This document shows, piece by piece, positions 26,355 to 35,855 of a stretch of 64,000 bases of DNA. A program made the translations under genes and the position numbers. How positions within the stretch are numbered: the first letter of the stretch is position 1; each line of letters opens with the position of its first letter. Below the pieces are notes generated by a model that was not told the origin of the DNA, did no database searches, and was given only the letters and a program-made list of their open reading frames with translations. Origin of the DNA: Kroppenstedtia guangzhouensis. GTDB taxonomy: Bacteria; Bacillota; Bacilli; Thermoactinomycetales; DSM-45169. The stretch is from NCBI RefSeq assembly GCF_014637345.1, contig NZ_BMEX01000008.1, positions 62,001-126,000 on the forward strand, in the 5' to 3' direction.

Positions 26355-26720
26355 TCACACCACTTCCATCTTCTCGATGCAGTCGACCGGCCGGTCTTGG
26401 TTGCTGCCATCAGCCAGGAAAAGGAGGGCCGGGCCGTCGGGACGGATGGGCTTGCCTGCCCGGGCAAACTGAAGTACAGATTTGTACGCATGTTCCAAAG
26501 GCAGAATCACCCTTCCGCCTCCCCGTTGGTGAATCACCAGCTTGGTGGCGTCTTCCGCCGGTTCGGCGTTTTTCAGGAAGGGTCCAAACTCCATGCCGAG
26601 TCCGTCCACTCCGGGGAACTGCTCAGACATCTCAAAACGACGGTCGTCAAAAATCCACAGGGAAGGATCCAGATTGATCTGATACTTGACCTTTCCCTGG
26701 ATCAGGATGATTTCATTCAT
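26355..26720 (-). CDS. Conserved hypothetical protein
   Basis: Protein of 121 aa starting MNEIILIQGKVKYQINLDPS, then WIFDDRRFEM, PAEDATKLVIHQRGGGRVILPL and AYKSVLQFARAG. The ATG at 26720 has AGGAG 8 nt upstream. It looks like a small cytosolic beta-rich protein known in Bacillales; I cannot name its function. Confidence 0.65.
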   Translation of the reverse strand: MNEIILIQGKVKYQINLDPSLWIFDDRRFEMSEQFPGVDGLGMEFGPFLKNAEPAEDATKLVIHQRGGGRVILPLEHAYKSVLQFARAGKPIRPDGPALLFLADGSNQDRPVDCIEKMEVV

Positions 26721-26818
26721 ATGATACGCTCCTGTGTTGTTGGTCATCGATCCATCTTTATTATACAGAAGTCTGCGCTGGCGCAAAATAAAGAGTGATA
26801 AGGAAAGGCGGGGTGAGC

Positions 26819-27727
26819 ATGAAGGATTTTTTGGAGGAACTGGTGAAACAATATCGACCCTCAGCCGGAGAGGGAAAGCTTGCAGATTATATTCCGGAGT
26901 TATCGGCGCAGGATCCGACCACTTTGGGAATCTCTGTGCGAACCTGTGACGGGGAGATTTATTCCGCTGGGAACTGTCCCGAGAGATTCACTATGCAGAG
27001 TATTTCCAAAGTGATCACCTTGATTCTCGCCCTGATGGATCAGGGCGAGAAAGCGGTGTTTGAACGGGTGGGAATGGAACCGACGGGAGATCCCTTCAAT
27101 TCCATTTATAAACTGGAACAGGCACCGGGAAAACCCCTCAATCCGATGATTAACGCCGGTGCATTGGTGGTCAGTTCGCTGATCAAAGGATCCACGGTGG
27201 AAGAACGGCTGGGCAGAATTCTGTCTTTAGTTCAACGGATGGCGGAAAATCCGAATATTGGGTTGGATTATGCCGTCTATTATTCGGAGAGGGCGACCGG
27301 ATTCCGCAACCGGTCCATGGCTTATTTCCTGAAGGAATTCGGTATGATCGAAGATGTGGAAGCCACCTTGGAACTCTATTTTCAGCAGTGTTCTATCGCC
27401 ATCAGTTGTGATGATTTGGCCCAGATGGGATTGTGTCTGGCCCGGCTCGGTGAAAATGATGCGGGGGAACAGGTGATTCCCCGGGAGCTGGCCCGATTGG
27501 TAAAAACATTTATGGTCACCTGCGGAATGTATAACGCCTCCGGTGAGTTTGCGATTCTCGCCGGGATTCCGGCCAAGAGCGGTGTGTCCGGTGGAATTTT
27601 GGCCTCTGTTCCGGAGCGGATGGGGATCGGGGTTTTTGGCCCGGCCTTGGATGAAAAAGGGAACAGCGTGGGTGGAGTGCGTCTGTTGAAGGGTTTATCC
27701 CGGGAATTGAATCTCAGTATCTTTTGA
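26819..27727 (+). CDS. glsA: Glutaminase
   Basis: Protein of 302 aa converting glutamine to glutamate and ammonia. It belongs to the serine beta-lactamase-like glutaminase family: SISK (catalytic Ser and Lys) in MQSISKVITL, NPMINAGALV, YYSERATGFRNRSMAYF and GIPAKSGVSGG. The ATG at 26819 follows AAGGCGGGG. Normal length. Confidence 0.93.
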   Translation: MKDFLEELVKQYRPSAGEGKLADYIPELSAQDPTTLGISVRTCDGEIYSAGNCPERFTMQSISKVITLILALMDQGEKAVFERVGMEPTGDPFNSIYKLEQAPGKPLNPMINAGALVVSSLIKGSTVEERLGRILSLVQRMAENPNIGLDYAVYYSERATGFRNRSMAYFLKEFGMIEDVEATLELYFQQCSIAISCDDLAQMGLCLARLGENDAGEQVIPRELARLVKTFMVTCGMYNASGEFAILAGIPAKSGVSGGILASVPERMGIGVFGPALDEKGNSVGGVRLLKGLSRELNLSIF

Positions 27728-27821
27728 GGAAATTGCAAATCAGTCGGTGTCATGATACACTGATTCTGAGCGCATGTGGAACCGTTTGGGAACCGAACGG
27801 TTGAATGGGGGGTATACCGTG

Positions 27822-28118
27822 ATGACACCGACTCAAACCGATCTGGCCCAGCGCGCCGAACAGTTGCTCAGGGAAGATGCGAAGAAAATTGAACATCTGA
27901 TTGCGGTTCAGCTGGATAATCTGACCGCACCCAAGTGTCCCCTGTATGAAGAAGTACTGGATACCCAAATGTTCGGTCTTTCCCGCGAAATCGATTTCGC
28001 GGTGCGGGCGGGTTTGATCACGAGGGAACAGGGCAGGAGTATCATCAGCGAACTGGAACAAAAATTGGCCCACCTCTACTCGACGGTACTTCCCTCCCCG
28101 AACCTGCAGCAGGGCTGA
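27822..28118 (+). CDS. ylaN: YlaN family protein (Fur-associated iron regulator)
   Basis: Protein of 98 aa closely matching YlaN/UPF0358: [19 protein letters not shown], then [20 protein letters not shown] and FAVRAGL. In B. subtilis and S. aureus YlaN binds iron and acts on Fur-dependent regulation. The start is the ATG at 27822 (GTG at 27819 also possible). Confidence 0.9.
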   Translation: MTPTQTDLAQRAEQLLREDAKKIEHLIAVQLDNLTAPKCPLYEEVLDTQMFGLSREIDFAVRAGLITREQGRSIISELEQKLAHLYSTVLPSPNLQQG

Positions 28119-28144
28119 TCGGAGCCAACTGAATATATCAACCG

Positions 28145-28170
28145 AGACTCCAGAAACGGGGTCTTTTTTT
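28145..28170 (+). terminator. Terminator after ylaN
   Basis: GACTCC-agaaac-GGGGTC then TTTTTTT. Confidence 0.8.
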
Positions 28171-28177
28171 GTTGATA

Positions 28178-28213
28178 AAAAATGGGATCCCGGGATTTCG
28201 GGTCCCCATTTTT
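28178..28213 (-). terminator. Terminator for the small zinc-ribbon gene
   Basis: AAAAATGGGATCC... pairs with GG.CCCCATTTTT; on the minus strand it ends in a T-run after the gene at 28242. Confidence 0.65.
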
Positions 28214-28241
28214 GTACAAGGGGTAAAACTGACCCTCTGTT

Positions 28242-28379
28242 TTAACCTTTGATCGATTCCAGCCACTCCGCATAGCATTCGTCACACAGAAGTTCATCCT
28301 GCTCCCCTTCAGTTTTGTATAAGGTGACGGGGTGGATGCTTGTGGTTGGGTGTTCACAGTGATCACAGGTATACTCCAT
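28242..28379 (-). CDS. Small zinc-ribbon protein
   Basis: Protein of 45 aa: CDHC at residues 5-8 and CDEC at 32-35, which together form a likely four-Cys zinc site, with a helical end AEWLESIKG. The ATG at 28379 has GGGAGGA at 6 nt. Function unknown. Confidence 0.6.
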   Translation of the reverse strand: MEYTCDHCEHPTTSIHPVTLYKTEGEQDELLCDECYAEWLESIKG

Positions 28380-28543
28380 GAATATCCTCCCTGCCTTTTT
28401 GATTCCAGTATTTCCGGGCGAGGTAAGGATATTCATGCTTACGGGATCAGACCTTCTCCATTTCGGCTGTTCACGTTACGTCAGCAGTATACGTTAAAGC
28501 CGCTGACAACCGGGGTGAGCAGGATGGTGGGACAGGTTGTCCG

Positions 28544-29437
28544 CTACGACCATTCCCCTTCGGGAGTATAGATACCCCGGATGTCGTTCAACAGCCGGCG
28601 GAGGGCGGAAGAGTGGTATCGTTCTTTGGGATAGAGGAGAACGACAGGGAGCTGGTTTTTCAGTCCGGGGACCCGGAGTTGCCGGAGTCCATCGTCAGTC
28701 ATCGGATCGAGGCAGAGGCGGGGGATCAGGGCCAACCCCAATCCTTCACGAACCATCCGTTTCACTTCCTCCAGACTGGTCAGTTCGATGGAGGATTCCG
28801 TCCGGATTCCTTTTTCCCGCAGGATCCGGTCTATCAATTTTTGTTCCGTCGCTTCCGGGACGAGGGAGATCAGAGGGGTCTCCTTCAGTTTTTCCAATCG
28901 AAAGTAGGATTCCCGGGCAGCGGGGTGATCCAGGGGTGCAATCAGGGTAAGGGTGTCATAAAAGAGAACCTGGTTTTGCAGGTGATCCAGGGGTTGATCC
29001 AGATAGTTGATCCCCGCATCCAACCTTCCTTCCAATACTCCCTGCACCACTTGGTTACCGGACAGGGTGTGGACCGTCACCCGGAGCCGGGGACGGATGT
29101 CCCGGAAGTAGGTGAGGAGGCGGGGGAGGATGGTGATGGCGGCTCCAGAGGTGGCGCCGATGGTCAACTTTCCCCGCAGCATCTCTTCCGTGTCCTGAAC
29201 GGCCCGCTTTCCTTCTTCCAGGAGGGCGGCCACCTGGCGCGCATAGGGAAGGAAAGCTTTTCCACCGGAAGTGAGACGAACCCTTTGCCGCAGAAACAGC
29301 GGGGCGCCTAGCTCTTCCTCCAGGGAACGGATCTGGGCACTGACGGCCGGCTGAGTCAAAGTCAGCTCCTGGGCTGCTTTGCGGAAGCTGTTATGTTTGG
29401 CCACTTCGAGAAAGGTGAGGATTTGGGACAGGTTCAA
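28544..29437 (-). CDS. LysR-type regulator, CitR/CcpC-like
   Basis: Protein of 297 aa with an N-terminal LysR winged helix (FLEVAKHNSFRKAAQELTLT, QPAVSAQIRSLEEELG) and a periplasmic-binding-like effector domain. It is divergent from citrate synthase, the arrangement of citR-citA in Bacillus. The shared intergenic region contains ATAA-N7-TTAT dyads, the recognition pattern of CcpC. It probably represses citrate synthase until citrate or another effector is bound. Whether it is the CitR or CcpC orthologue needs a tree. Confidence 0.85.
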   Translation of the reverse strand: MNLSQILTFLEVAKHNSFRKAAQELTLTQPAVSAQIRSLEEELGAPLFLRQRVRLTSGGKAFLPYARQVAALLEEGKRAVQDTEEMLRGKLTIGATSGAAITILPRLLTYFRDIRPRLRVTVHTLSGNQVVQGVLEGRLDAGINYLDQPLDHLQNQVLFYDTLTLIAPLDHPAARESYFRLEKLKETPLISLVPEATEQKLIDRILREKGIRTESSIELTSLEEVKRMVREGLGLALIPRLCLDPMTDDGLRQLRVPGLKNQLPVVLLYPKERYHSSALRRLLNDIRGIYTPEGEWS

Positions 29438-29455
29438 ATAGATCCTCTCCTATAG

Positions 29456-29495
29456 ATAAATTATTGTTATCAGATCTATTATAATCATAAATTAG
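29456..29495. promoter_or_regulatory. CcpC/CitR-type operator between the LysR gene and citrate synthase
   Basis: A perfect dyad ATAA-attattg-TTAT (29456-29470) is followed by a near copy ATAA-tcataaa-TTAG (29481-29495). CcpC binds ATAA-N7-TTAT. Placement about 60-100 bp before the citA start fits promoter control. Confidence 0.65.
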
Positions 29496-29553
29496 ATTTT
29501 TCAACAGAGGTGGAGTACGATAAATTTATGGATAAAAGAAAGGAGAGAAGAAG

Positions 29554-30645
29554 ATGAAAGTGGTACCCGGATTGGAGGGAATTGCGGTTACGGAGACGGA
29601 GTTGTCCCTGGTGGACGGGGAGAAAGGACATTTGGTTTACCGAGGGCATTGGGCGAAGGAATTGGCGGTTTCCCGGACTTTTGAAGCGGTGGTACATCTT
29701 TTGTGGTATGGACACCTTCCGGAGGAAAAGGAAGAACGACGCTTCCGGGATCTCCTCGCCTCTCATCGGGAGGTTCCGGAGTCGGTGCTGGAAGTGCTGA
29801 AGCGCCTGCCCCTGGAGATGGATTTGATGAGTGTGCTCAGAACAGCGGTCTCCACGCTGACGACAACGGAGGACGATATTTCGCCCCGGGAGCGGGCGGG
29901 GGCGGTTTTGGCTATGATCCCAACTCTGATCGCCCATCGGTATCATTTTCTCCGAGGGAGCCGGATGCCCGAAATCCGGCGGGATTTGTCCCACACCGCA
30001 CATTACCTGTATCTGCTTCAGGGGAAAGAGGCCTCGCCGGCCCATGTCCGGGCGCTGGAAGCCTATTGGATCTTGACCGCCGAGCATGGGATGAATGCCT
30101 CCACCTTCGCCGGCAGAGTGGTCGCCTCCACCGGTTCTGATCTTTTTTCCAGCTTGACAGCGGCCATCGGAGCCTTGAAGGGTCCTCTTCACGGAGGGGC
30201 ACCCTCAGAGGTGGAAGGAATGCTGGAGGCGATAGGGTCGGTGGAGGAGGCGGAGCCTTGGATCCGAAAACGGTTGGAAGCGGGGAAGCGCCTGATGGGC
30301 TTTGGACATCGTGTGTACAAGACACGGGATCCCCGAGCTGAGGCTCTCAGAGAAGTGTCAGAGAAGCTTTCCGGAGAGGATCCTTGGTTTCATCTGGCCG
30401 TTGAAGTGGAGCGAACGGCCCTTCGCTTGCTGGAAGAATACAAACCGGGTCGGCGTCTTTATACCAATGTGGAGTTCTACGCTGCCGCCGTCCTCCGCGC
30501 CGTCGGTCTCCCAAGGGAGTTGTACACCCCGACCTTCACCCTGAGCCGGACCGCGGGCTGGTGTGCCCATATCCTGGAACAGGTGGCCCATAACCGAATC
30601 ATTCGCCCCCAATCGGTCTATCGAGGGCCCATGCCGGGGAATTAG
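29554..30645 (+). CDS. citA: Citrate synthase
   Basis: Protein of 363 aa condensing oxaloacetate and acetyl-CoA. Catalytic regions: EHGMNASTFAGRVVASTGSD, then GALKGPLHGGAPSEV (His), FGHRVYKTRDPRA (His) and TNVEFYAAAVLR (Asp replaced by Glu in the common NVxxY(S/A) context). The ATG follows AAGGAGAG. The TAG stop is at the first bases of a family A repeat. Confidence 0.93.
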   Translation: MKVVPGLEGIAVTETELSLVDGEKGHLVYRGHWAKELAVSRTFEAVVHLLWYGHLPEEKEERRFRDLLASHREVPESVLEVLKRLPLEMDLMSVLRTAVSTLTTTEDDISPRERAGAVLAMIPTLIAHRYHFLRGSRMPEIRRDLSHTAHYLYLLQGKEASPAHVRALEAYWILTAEHGMNASTFAGRVVASTGSDLFSSLTAAIGALKGPLHGGAPSEVEGMLEAIGSVEEAEPWIRKRLEAGKRLMGFGHRVYKTRDPRAEALREVSEKLSGEDPWFHLAVEVERTALRLLEEYKPGRRLYTNVEFYAAAVLRAVGLPRELYTPTFTLSRTAGWCAHILEQVAHNRIIRPQSVYRGPMPGN

Positions 30646-30779
30646 AAGCATTGTAAAAAAGTTGTCACAGGGAGGGTTGGGCTTCTCATGGAGCGTCTTT
30701 GCCTCGTCAGAACTTTGGACGTGGAATGTGAAACCACATTCCTACCCGGCCCGAAAAGCGCTATATCACAATACTTCTA
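30643..30779. repeat. Repeat family A, copy 1 of a tandem pair
   Basis: TAGAAGCATTGTAAAAAAGT to ATCACAATACTTCTA, with GGAGGGTTGGGCTTCTCATG inside. It overlaps the next copy by two bases and starts with the citA stop codon. Confidence 0.85.
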
Positions 30780-30914
30780 GAAGCTTTGTGAATGAGTGCT
30801 GGCCGGGTCGGTCGGGATTGGGTTTCACATGTCGTTTTCGTTGTTCTTACGATCCAAAATCACTCCATGTGAAACCCAACCCTCCCTGTGAACGGCTTTT
30901 TCACAACGCTTCCA
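30778..30914. repeat. Repeat family A, copy 2 of a tandem pair
   Basis: TAGAAGCTTTGTGAATGAGT to TTTTTCACAACGCTTCCA. Opposite internal orientation to the preceding copy and closely similar to 25477-25613. Confidence 0.85.
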
Positions 30915-30962
30915 GATCCCAATAGCGGGCAATGAGTTGATCAACACCCAGAGTATCGAGAA

Positions 30963-33313
30963 TCAACGGTCGGCCCGATGCAATATGTCTGGTGAAATCT
31001 TGGATAGGAAGGGGCTGCCTTTCCCTGTCGTGTACAGATGCAGTTCATGCATGGCCCGGGTACAGGCGGTGTAGAAAAGTTTTCGTTCACTTTCCCGCCC
31101 ATATTGTGAAGTGTCAAAGATGACAACGGCATCAAACTCCACTCCTTTGGCCAGATAGGAGGGGATGACGAGGGTACCCGCTTCGAAAGATGGGGTCTCT
31201 TTTTCAATCAGGCGGATCGGAAGTACCTGCCGAAGCTCCTCCCAGACTCTGCGGCTTTCGCCAGCGGTTTTACAGATTACGGCGATGGTTTGGTGACCGG
31301 CTCCCTGAAGCTCCCAGATCCCATCGACGACCTTTGCGATCAGCTCTTCAGCATCCGCCGCCTCTGTCAGGGTGGGGATCCCGCCTGGGCGGTTGAAGGG
31401 TTCAATTTTTTCGCCCCCGGGAAGCAACCGGCGTGTGAACTCGACGATCGGCCGGGTGGAGCGATAGCTTCGAGTCAGGGTAAAGGCTTCGCGCTCCTCC
31501 TCTCCGTAGAGAGCCGACAGCGATTCCAAGCCGGTGGTATCGGCGGTGTGAGCGTGAATCGCCTGATTGGTATCCCCCAGGACAGTCATTTTGCTGCGTG
31601 AAAACAGCTTTTTGACAAAAGCGAACTGAAAAGGAGACCAATCCTGCGCTTCATCGATAAACAGATGGCGGATGTCGGTGTTCCTCTGCAGGCCTTCTAT
31701 CTGTTCCTTCAGGTACAGATAAGGAGCGGCATCCTCATAAGGCAACTCATTGCGATCCAATCGCTCCACCGTCTGTGCACAGATAGTCTGCAAATGCGGA
31801 GGAGGGTGGTCTCCGGCGTGGAGGTGGAAGATCAACCCAGGCTCTGTGAACAGTCTGCGGTAGATTCTGGGGAGGTCGATGAAACGTAACTGCTTGATGT
31901 GGTTGTAGAGGGGCTTAAAGTGCTGCTGAAGAACCCAGGTGACCAGCAACTCCTGCTCACGTTGGAAATCATCGAAGGTCTCTTCTGTAAATCTTTTTTC
32001 CCGTTGGAGCTTTTGGTGCACCTCATGGTAAGTGTCCGGATCCAACAGTTGGACCTCCTCTTCCACCCAAGGTTTTCCCCGTTCCAAACGCTCTTTCCTT
32101 TTCAATTCCGTAAGCAACCCATTCACCAGCAACTGGATCCGGTTGGGAATCGGCAGGGAAGGGGATCAAGGGCGTAAAAGCGTTCTGTGATGCGTCGGGA
32201 GGAAATGAGAATTTCACCTCTGAAACTCACATCCTTGAAGATCATGCTTTTCCGTCCGAGCATGACGAGGTATTGATCCAGAAGATGCATAAAATCGAGG
32301 GAAGCTTTCCAGCGGATCCCTTCCATTCTCGGTGTATATCCCGCTTCATCCAGGGCCGTCAGGGTGTATTCCATCTGCGTGAAGGAATCCTCCAGGCGAA
32401 AAACATCCCCCAGACGCGTCTGCAATAGGTCCTGAAACGTCGTCTGTTGCATGTTTTCTTCACCCAATTCGGGAAGAACCGTGGAGACATAGCTGTTAAA
32501 CATCGGATTGGGGGAAAATAACAGGATCTGTTCCGCGCGCAGGGTTTCCCGGTGCCGGTAGAGAAGGTAAGCCACCCGTTGTAACGCGGCCGATGTTTTG
32601 CCGCTCCCCGCGGCTCCCTGCACCACCAGTAACCGGGGTCCCTCGTTGCGGATGATGCGGTTTTGCTCTTTCTGAATTGTGGCCACGATGCTTTTCATCT
32701 GTGCATCGGTCCGGTTGCCCAGCACCTCCTGCAATAATTCATCCCCGATGGTCACACCGGTGTCGAACAAGCTTTGGATCTGCCCGTTCCGGATGAGATA
32801 CTGCCGCTTCAGCTTCATAGTTCCGGAAATGGTGCCTGCCGGAGTCTCATATCGTGCAGATCCTGGAGGATAGTCATAATACAGACTGGAGATCGGCGCA
32901 CGCCAATCGTAGACGAGGAAATTTTCGTCCTCCGGATTGAGGAAGGAGGAGATACCGATATAGATTCGCTCAATTTCCGGGTCGCCTTCTTCCTTGAAAT
33001 CGACGCGTCCAAACCAAGGGGATTCTTTGAGACGTTCCAGTGTCATCAGCTGGTTTTGCGCCTGCCGATGACACCGCTCCCGGTCTGATAACACCTCAGC
33101 TTGCTGCTTGATGCTGATCGCAGTTTCCGCCGCTTCACCGGGATCATCAATGTTCACCCTGACATCCTCCCAAAAATTGCGGCGGATTTTCATCATCTCT
33201 TTTTTCGACCGGGCGGCTTGTGAATGATCGGCGGCGATTTGGCGGTCGATTGCCCGGATCACCTGATTCACCCGCTGTTGTTCTTCCTGGTGCTCCTGTC
33301 TGGCATGCCCCAT
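30963..33313 (-). pseudogene. helD: helD, RNA polymerase-recycling helicase, with a frameshift
   Basis: Two minus-strand frames together form one HelD of about 780 aa. The upstream part (33313 to ~32160) has the HelD N-terminal coiled coil and Walker A QGAAGSGKTSAALQR. The downstream part (~32160 to 30963) has DEAQDWSPFQ, QAIHA and the C-terminal SF1 motifs. The frame changes in the run CCCCTTCCCTGCCG (plus-strand 32151-32167): one more C would restore ..PLPLPIPNRIQLLVNG... The cause is either a real one-base deletion or a sequencing error. HelD removes stalled RNA polymerase. The ATG at 33313 has AGGAGG 10 nt upstream. Confidence 0.85.
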
Positions 33314-33355
33314 GAAATCCATACCTCCTGTTTCCCGGAGATTGTTGAGAGAGGA

Positions 33356-33384
33356 TTGACAAATTCGGATGACTGTTGTATGAT
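33356..33384 (+). promoter_or_regulatory. Sigma-A promoter upstream of a possible small RNA
   Basis: TTGACA, exactly 17 bp, TATGAT. It points away from helD, about 300 bp before the NYN gene, with a hairpin in between. Confidence 0.7.
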
Positions 33385-33390
33385 TAGTGT

Positions 33391-33561
33391 GGATGAGTTT
33401 AAATATATATGTAAACTGTATTTGGCGGTTTCTTTATTTTAATAGGGTTGATTGCTAAATTCAAGCTACTGTTTTGGAAAGGGATCGATCCAGGGATAGA
33501 AGTTCAAGGAAAAAAGAAATCGGAATAACCACCGGCTTCCAACAAAGGAAGCCGGTTTGTT
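33391..33561 (+). ncRNA. Candidate small RNA or leader transcript
   Basis: A strong promoter (33356) and a hairpin terminator (33531-33556) delimit about 170 nt with no gene that has its own ribosome site. The ATG of the only short ORF overlaps the -10 box. It may be an independent small RNA or an attenuated leader of the NYN gene. Confidence 0.35.
33531..33561 (+). terminator. Hairpin upstream of the NYN gene
   Basis: ACCGGCTTCC-aacaaa-GGAAGCCGGT, a perfect 10-bp stem, with a weak TTTGTTG tail. Confidence 0.6.
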
Positions 33562-33686
33562 GTGGGTTCGGATTTTTTCCATCGATCCCCTGTTGAACGG
33601 GGGGAGACAATTGCCAATGGACTTTCCTTTTGATGTAGAATAATACCTATATACTTTATACAACCGATTTCCGGGAGGATTATTTT

Positions 33687-34508
33687 ATGGCAAAAGATAA
33701 ATCGATCGCCGTTTGGATTGATTTGGAAAATGTATATTATGGATTGAAAAAATATCATATGAATCCGGATCACCCGGATCCGCAACATAACTTGTTTTTG
33801 CGTCTTCAGGAACATTACGGTCGTCATAAAATCCGGATGATGGAGGTGTACGGTGATTTTGAACAATTGGGCCCTGATATCTCCATAAACCAGCTTCTGA
33901 AGAAACATGTCCATATACATCACGTTCACGGGAACGGACGGGGAGAAGAGGAACGTAAGAATGCTGCGGATATCCAGTTGTGTCTGGATGCGATGGATGT
34001 GCTTCATACGGTGTCGGGAGTGGAGACCTTCGTTATTGTGAGTGCCGACCAGGATATGATTCCGCTGATGGACCGGTTGTGGTCCAGAGGAAAGAGAGTG
34101 GAACTTTTCTGTCTCCAGGATGAAAGTCTTTCCCGGGATGCCCACTTGGAGGCTTTCTGTGATGAGTTTTACAATCTGTTCGAATTTTTAAACATTGCTC
34201 AATTCCAAAACCTCTCCCATATGGATCGGCATCTTCATGGAGCGTTGATACAGATATATGAGTGGTACAAAGATGTCAATAATAAAGGGAAAAGTTATGG
34301 GAGTTCCTGGATCAAGAAAGATCTGGTCCGGAAACTGAATCTGTCCGATGAAGAGGCTGCTGAGCTTTTTTCCAGGCTGATTCACGGGGGCTACTTAATT
34401 CCCCATGAAGTGCATGTGGACGGAAACATCTACTATGGGTATCGGGTGAATCAGGATCATCCCCAGGTGCGTACCGTCATTCGGATCGCCGGTTACCGCA
34501 TTGGATGA
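33687..34508 (+). CDS. NYN-domain (LabA/DUF88-like) putative ribonuclease
   Basis: Protein of 273 aa. Residues ~6-155 are a PIN-like NYN domain: AVWIDLENVYYGL (first Asp), NAADIQLCLDAMDVLH (second acidic group), VIVSADQDMIPLMDRL (third, SADQD). Residues ~185-270 look like a winged helix (YGSSWIKKDLVRKLNLSDEE). Such proteins are predicted metal-dependent RNases. The ATG is preceded by GGGAGGA. It may be cut off from the upstream promoter by the hairpin at 33531. Confidence 0.85.
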   Translation: MAKDKSIAVWIDLENVYYGLKKYHMNPDHPDPQHNLFLRLQEHYGRHKIRMMEVYGDFEQLGPDISINQLLKKHVHIHHVHGNGRGEEERKNAADIQLCLDAMDVLHTVSGVETFVIVSADQDMIPLMDRLWSRGKRVELFCLQDESLSRDAHLEAFCDEFYNLFEFLNIAQFQNLSHMDRHLHGALIQIYEWYKDVNNKGKSYGSSWIKKDLVRKLNLSDEEAAELFSRLIHGGYLIPHEVHVDGNIYYGYRVNQDHPQVRTVIRIAGYRIG

Positions 34509-34619
34509 AATCGGTTGGGGGACCTGAATTTCCATGGTATAATAAACACAGAATTGTCCGGTAGAATGTGGGTTGTGAGTGAGAGGGTGGGTATAAGATA
34601 CCGAAGGGAGCCGTCAACC

Positions 34620-35402
34620 ATGGATCTTGGAATCAGGGGACAAGTGGCCCTCGTCACTGCCGGAAGTCGGGGACTGGGGCGGGCGGTGGCCTTGGAGTTG
34701 GCTCGGGAAGGAGCACGGGTGGCTTTGGCGGGCCGGGATCCAAAGGTCGCTGAACAGTCTGCCAAAGAGATCGCCGCCGAAACGGGCTCCGAGGTGGTCG
34801 GCTGGCGTTGTGATGTTTCCCGTGGAAAGGAAGTGCGGGAGCTTGTCAACCGGGTCGCTGACCGCTTCCAGAGGGTGGATTTGCTGGTTTGCAATGCCGG
34901 GGGGCCACCGGGGGGGACCTTTGATACTTTTGATGATGATGCCTGGCAAAAAGCTTTTGAAACCAATCTGTTGAGCGTGGTTCGTTTGGTTCGGGCCACT
35001 CTGCCCCATATGAAGGACGGGGGCAGGATTCTCACCATCGCCTCCTCTTCCGTCAAACAACCGATCCCCGGTTTGATCCTCTCCAATACGATGCGGGCGG
35101 GAGTGGCCGGACTGATGAAAACTTTATCAGGGGAGCTCGGTCCCCGGGGCATCCTGGTCAACACGCTGTGCCCGGGGCGAATCGCCACGGACCGGTTGAG
35201 AGAATTGGATCTGCAGAAAGCGGAAAGGGAAGGGCTATCGGAGGAATTCATCCAAAGGCAATCTCTTCAGGGAATTCCCCTCGGTCGCTATGGTAAGCCG
35301 GAGGAGTTCGCCCGCACCGCGGTCTTTCTTCTGTCCCGGGCCAACACATACGTCACCGGGACTTCGCTGATGGTGGACGGAGGAATGGTCCAGGCATTGT
35401 AA
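34620..35402 (+). CDS. SDR-family oxidoreductase
   Basis: Protein of 260 aa with TAGSRGLGRAVALEL for NAD(P) binding, CNAGGPPGG, and SNTMRAG in place of the usual YxxxK. It therefore lacks the usual catalytic Tyr at that position, a variant seen in some SDRs of the FabG/YvaG type. The C-terminal VTGTSLMVDGGM is normal. The ATG at 34620 has GAAGGGAG upstream. Substrate unknown. Confidence 0.8.
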   Translation: MDLGIRGQVALVTAGSRGLGRAVALELAREGARVALAGRDPKVAEQSAKEIAAETGSEVVGWRCDVSRGKEVRELVNRVADRFQRVDLLVCNAGGPPGGTFDTFDDDAWQKAFETNLLSVVRLVRATLPHMKDGGRILTIASSSVKQPIPGLILSNTMRAGVAGLMKTLSGELGPRGILVNTLCPGRIATDRLRELDLQKAEREGLSEEFIQRQSLQGIPLGRYGKPEEFARTAVFLLSRANTYVTGTSLMVDGGMVQAL

Positions 35403-35432
35403 CAGTTCGACACCAACATGGGAGGTAGTAAC

Positions 35433-35813
35433 ATGAAGGATCATGCTTCTGAAGGATCGATTCGCATCGCCGATGATGTGGTTGCTGTCATCGCCGGGTT
35501 GGCTGCCACCAAAACCAAAGGGGTGGCCAGCATGTCAGGGGGAATCACTGAAGGCTGGGCCAAGCGGGTCAGCGGCAAAAACGTCACCCGGGGTGTCTCC
35601 GTGGAAGTGGGACAGGTGGAGGCGGCGATCGATCTCCGGGTGATCGTGGAATACGGGGTGAAAATTCATGAAGTGGCCCGGGACTTGCAGGAAAATGTGA
35701 AGGAAGCCGTTGAAACCATGACCGGCCTGTCTGTGGTGGAGGTCAACATCAAAGTGGAAGGGGTGGACTTCCGGGAAGAGGTCCCTGTCGAGGAAGAGCG
35801 GGGAGTCCGCTAA
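35433..35813 (+). CDS. Asp23/Gls24 family envelope stress protein
   Basis: Protein of 126 aa with the Asp23 core (IRIADDVVAVIAGLAATKTK, VEAAIDLRVIVEYGV, VNIKVEGVDF). Members are abundant membrane-associated proteins in Gram-positives. The usual partner AmaP is not beside it. The ATG at 35433 has GGGAGG at 7 nt. Confidence 0.9.
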   Translation: MKDHASEGSIRIADDVVAVIAGLAATKTKGVASMSGGITEGWAKRVSGKNVTRGVSVEVGQVEAAIDLRVIVEYGVKIHEVARDLQENVKEAVETMTGLSVVEVNIKVEGVDFREEVPVEEERGVR

Positions 35814-35821
35814 CAGCGCGA

Positions 35822-35851
35822 AAGGAGTCGGCGATTGCCGACTCCTTTTTT
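35822..35851 (+). terminator. Terminator after the Asp23 gene
   Basis: AAGGAGTCGGC-gatt-GCCGACTCCTT then TTTTT. It may also serve YugN on the minus strand. Confidence 0.85.
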
Positions 35852-35855
35852 AACT

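Noticed and set aside
30643-30914. Tandem repeats considered as a small CRISPR array
   Set aside because: Only two units, each palindromic with no unique spacers between, and copies occur singly elsewhere; no cas genes.
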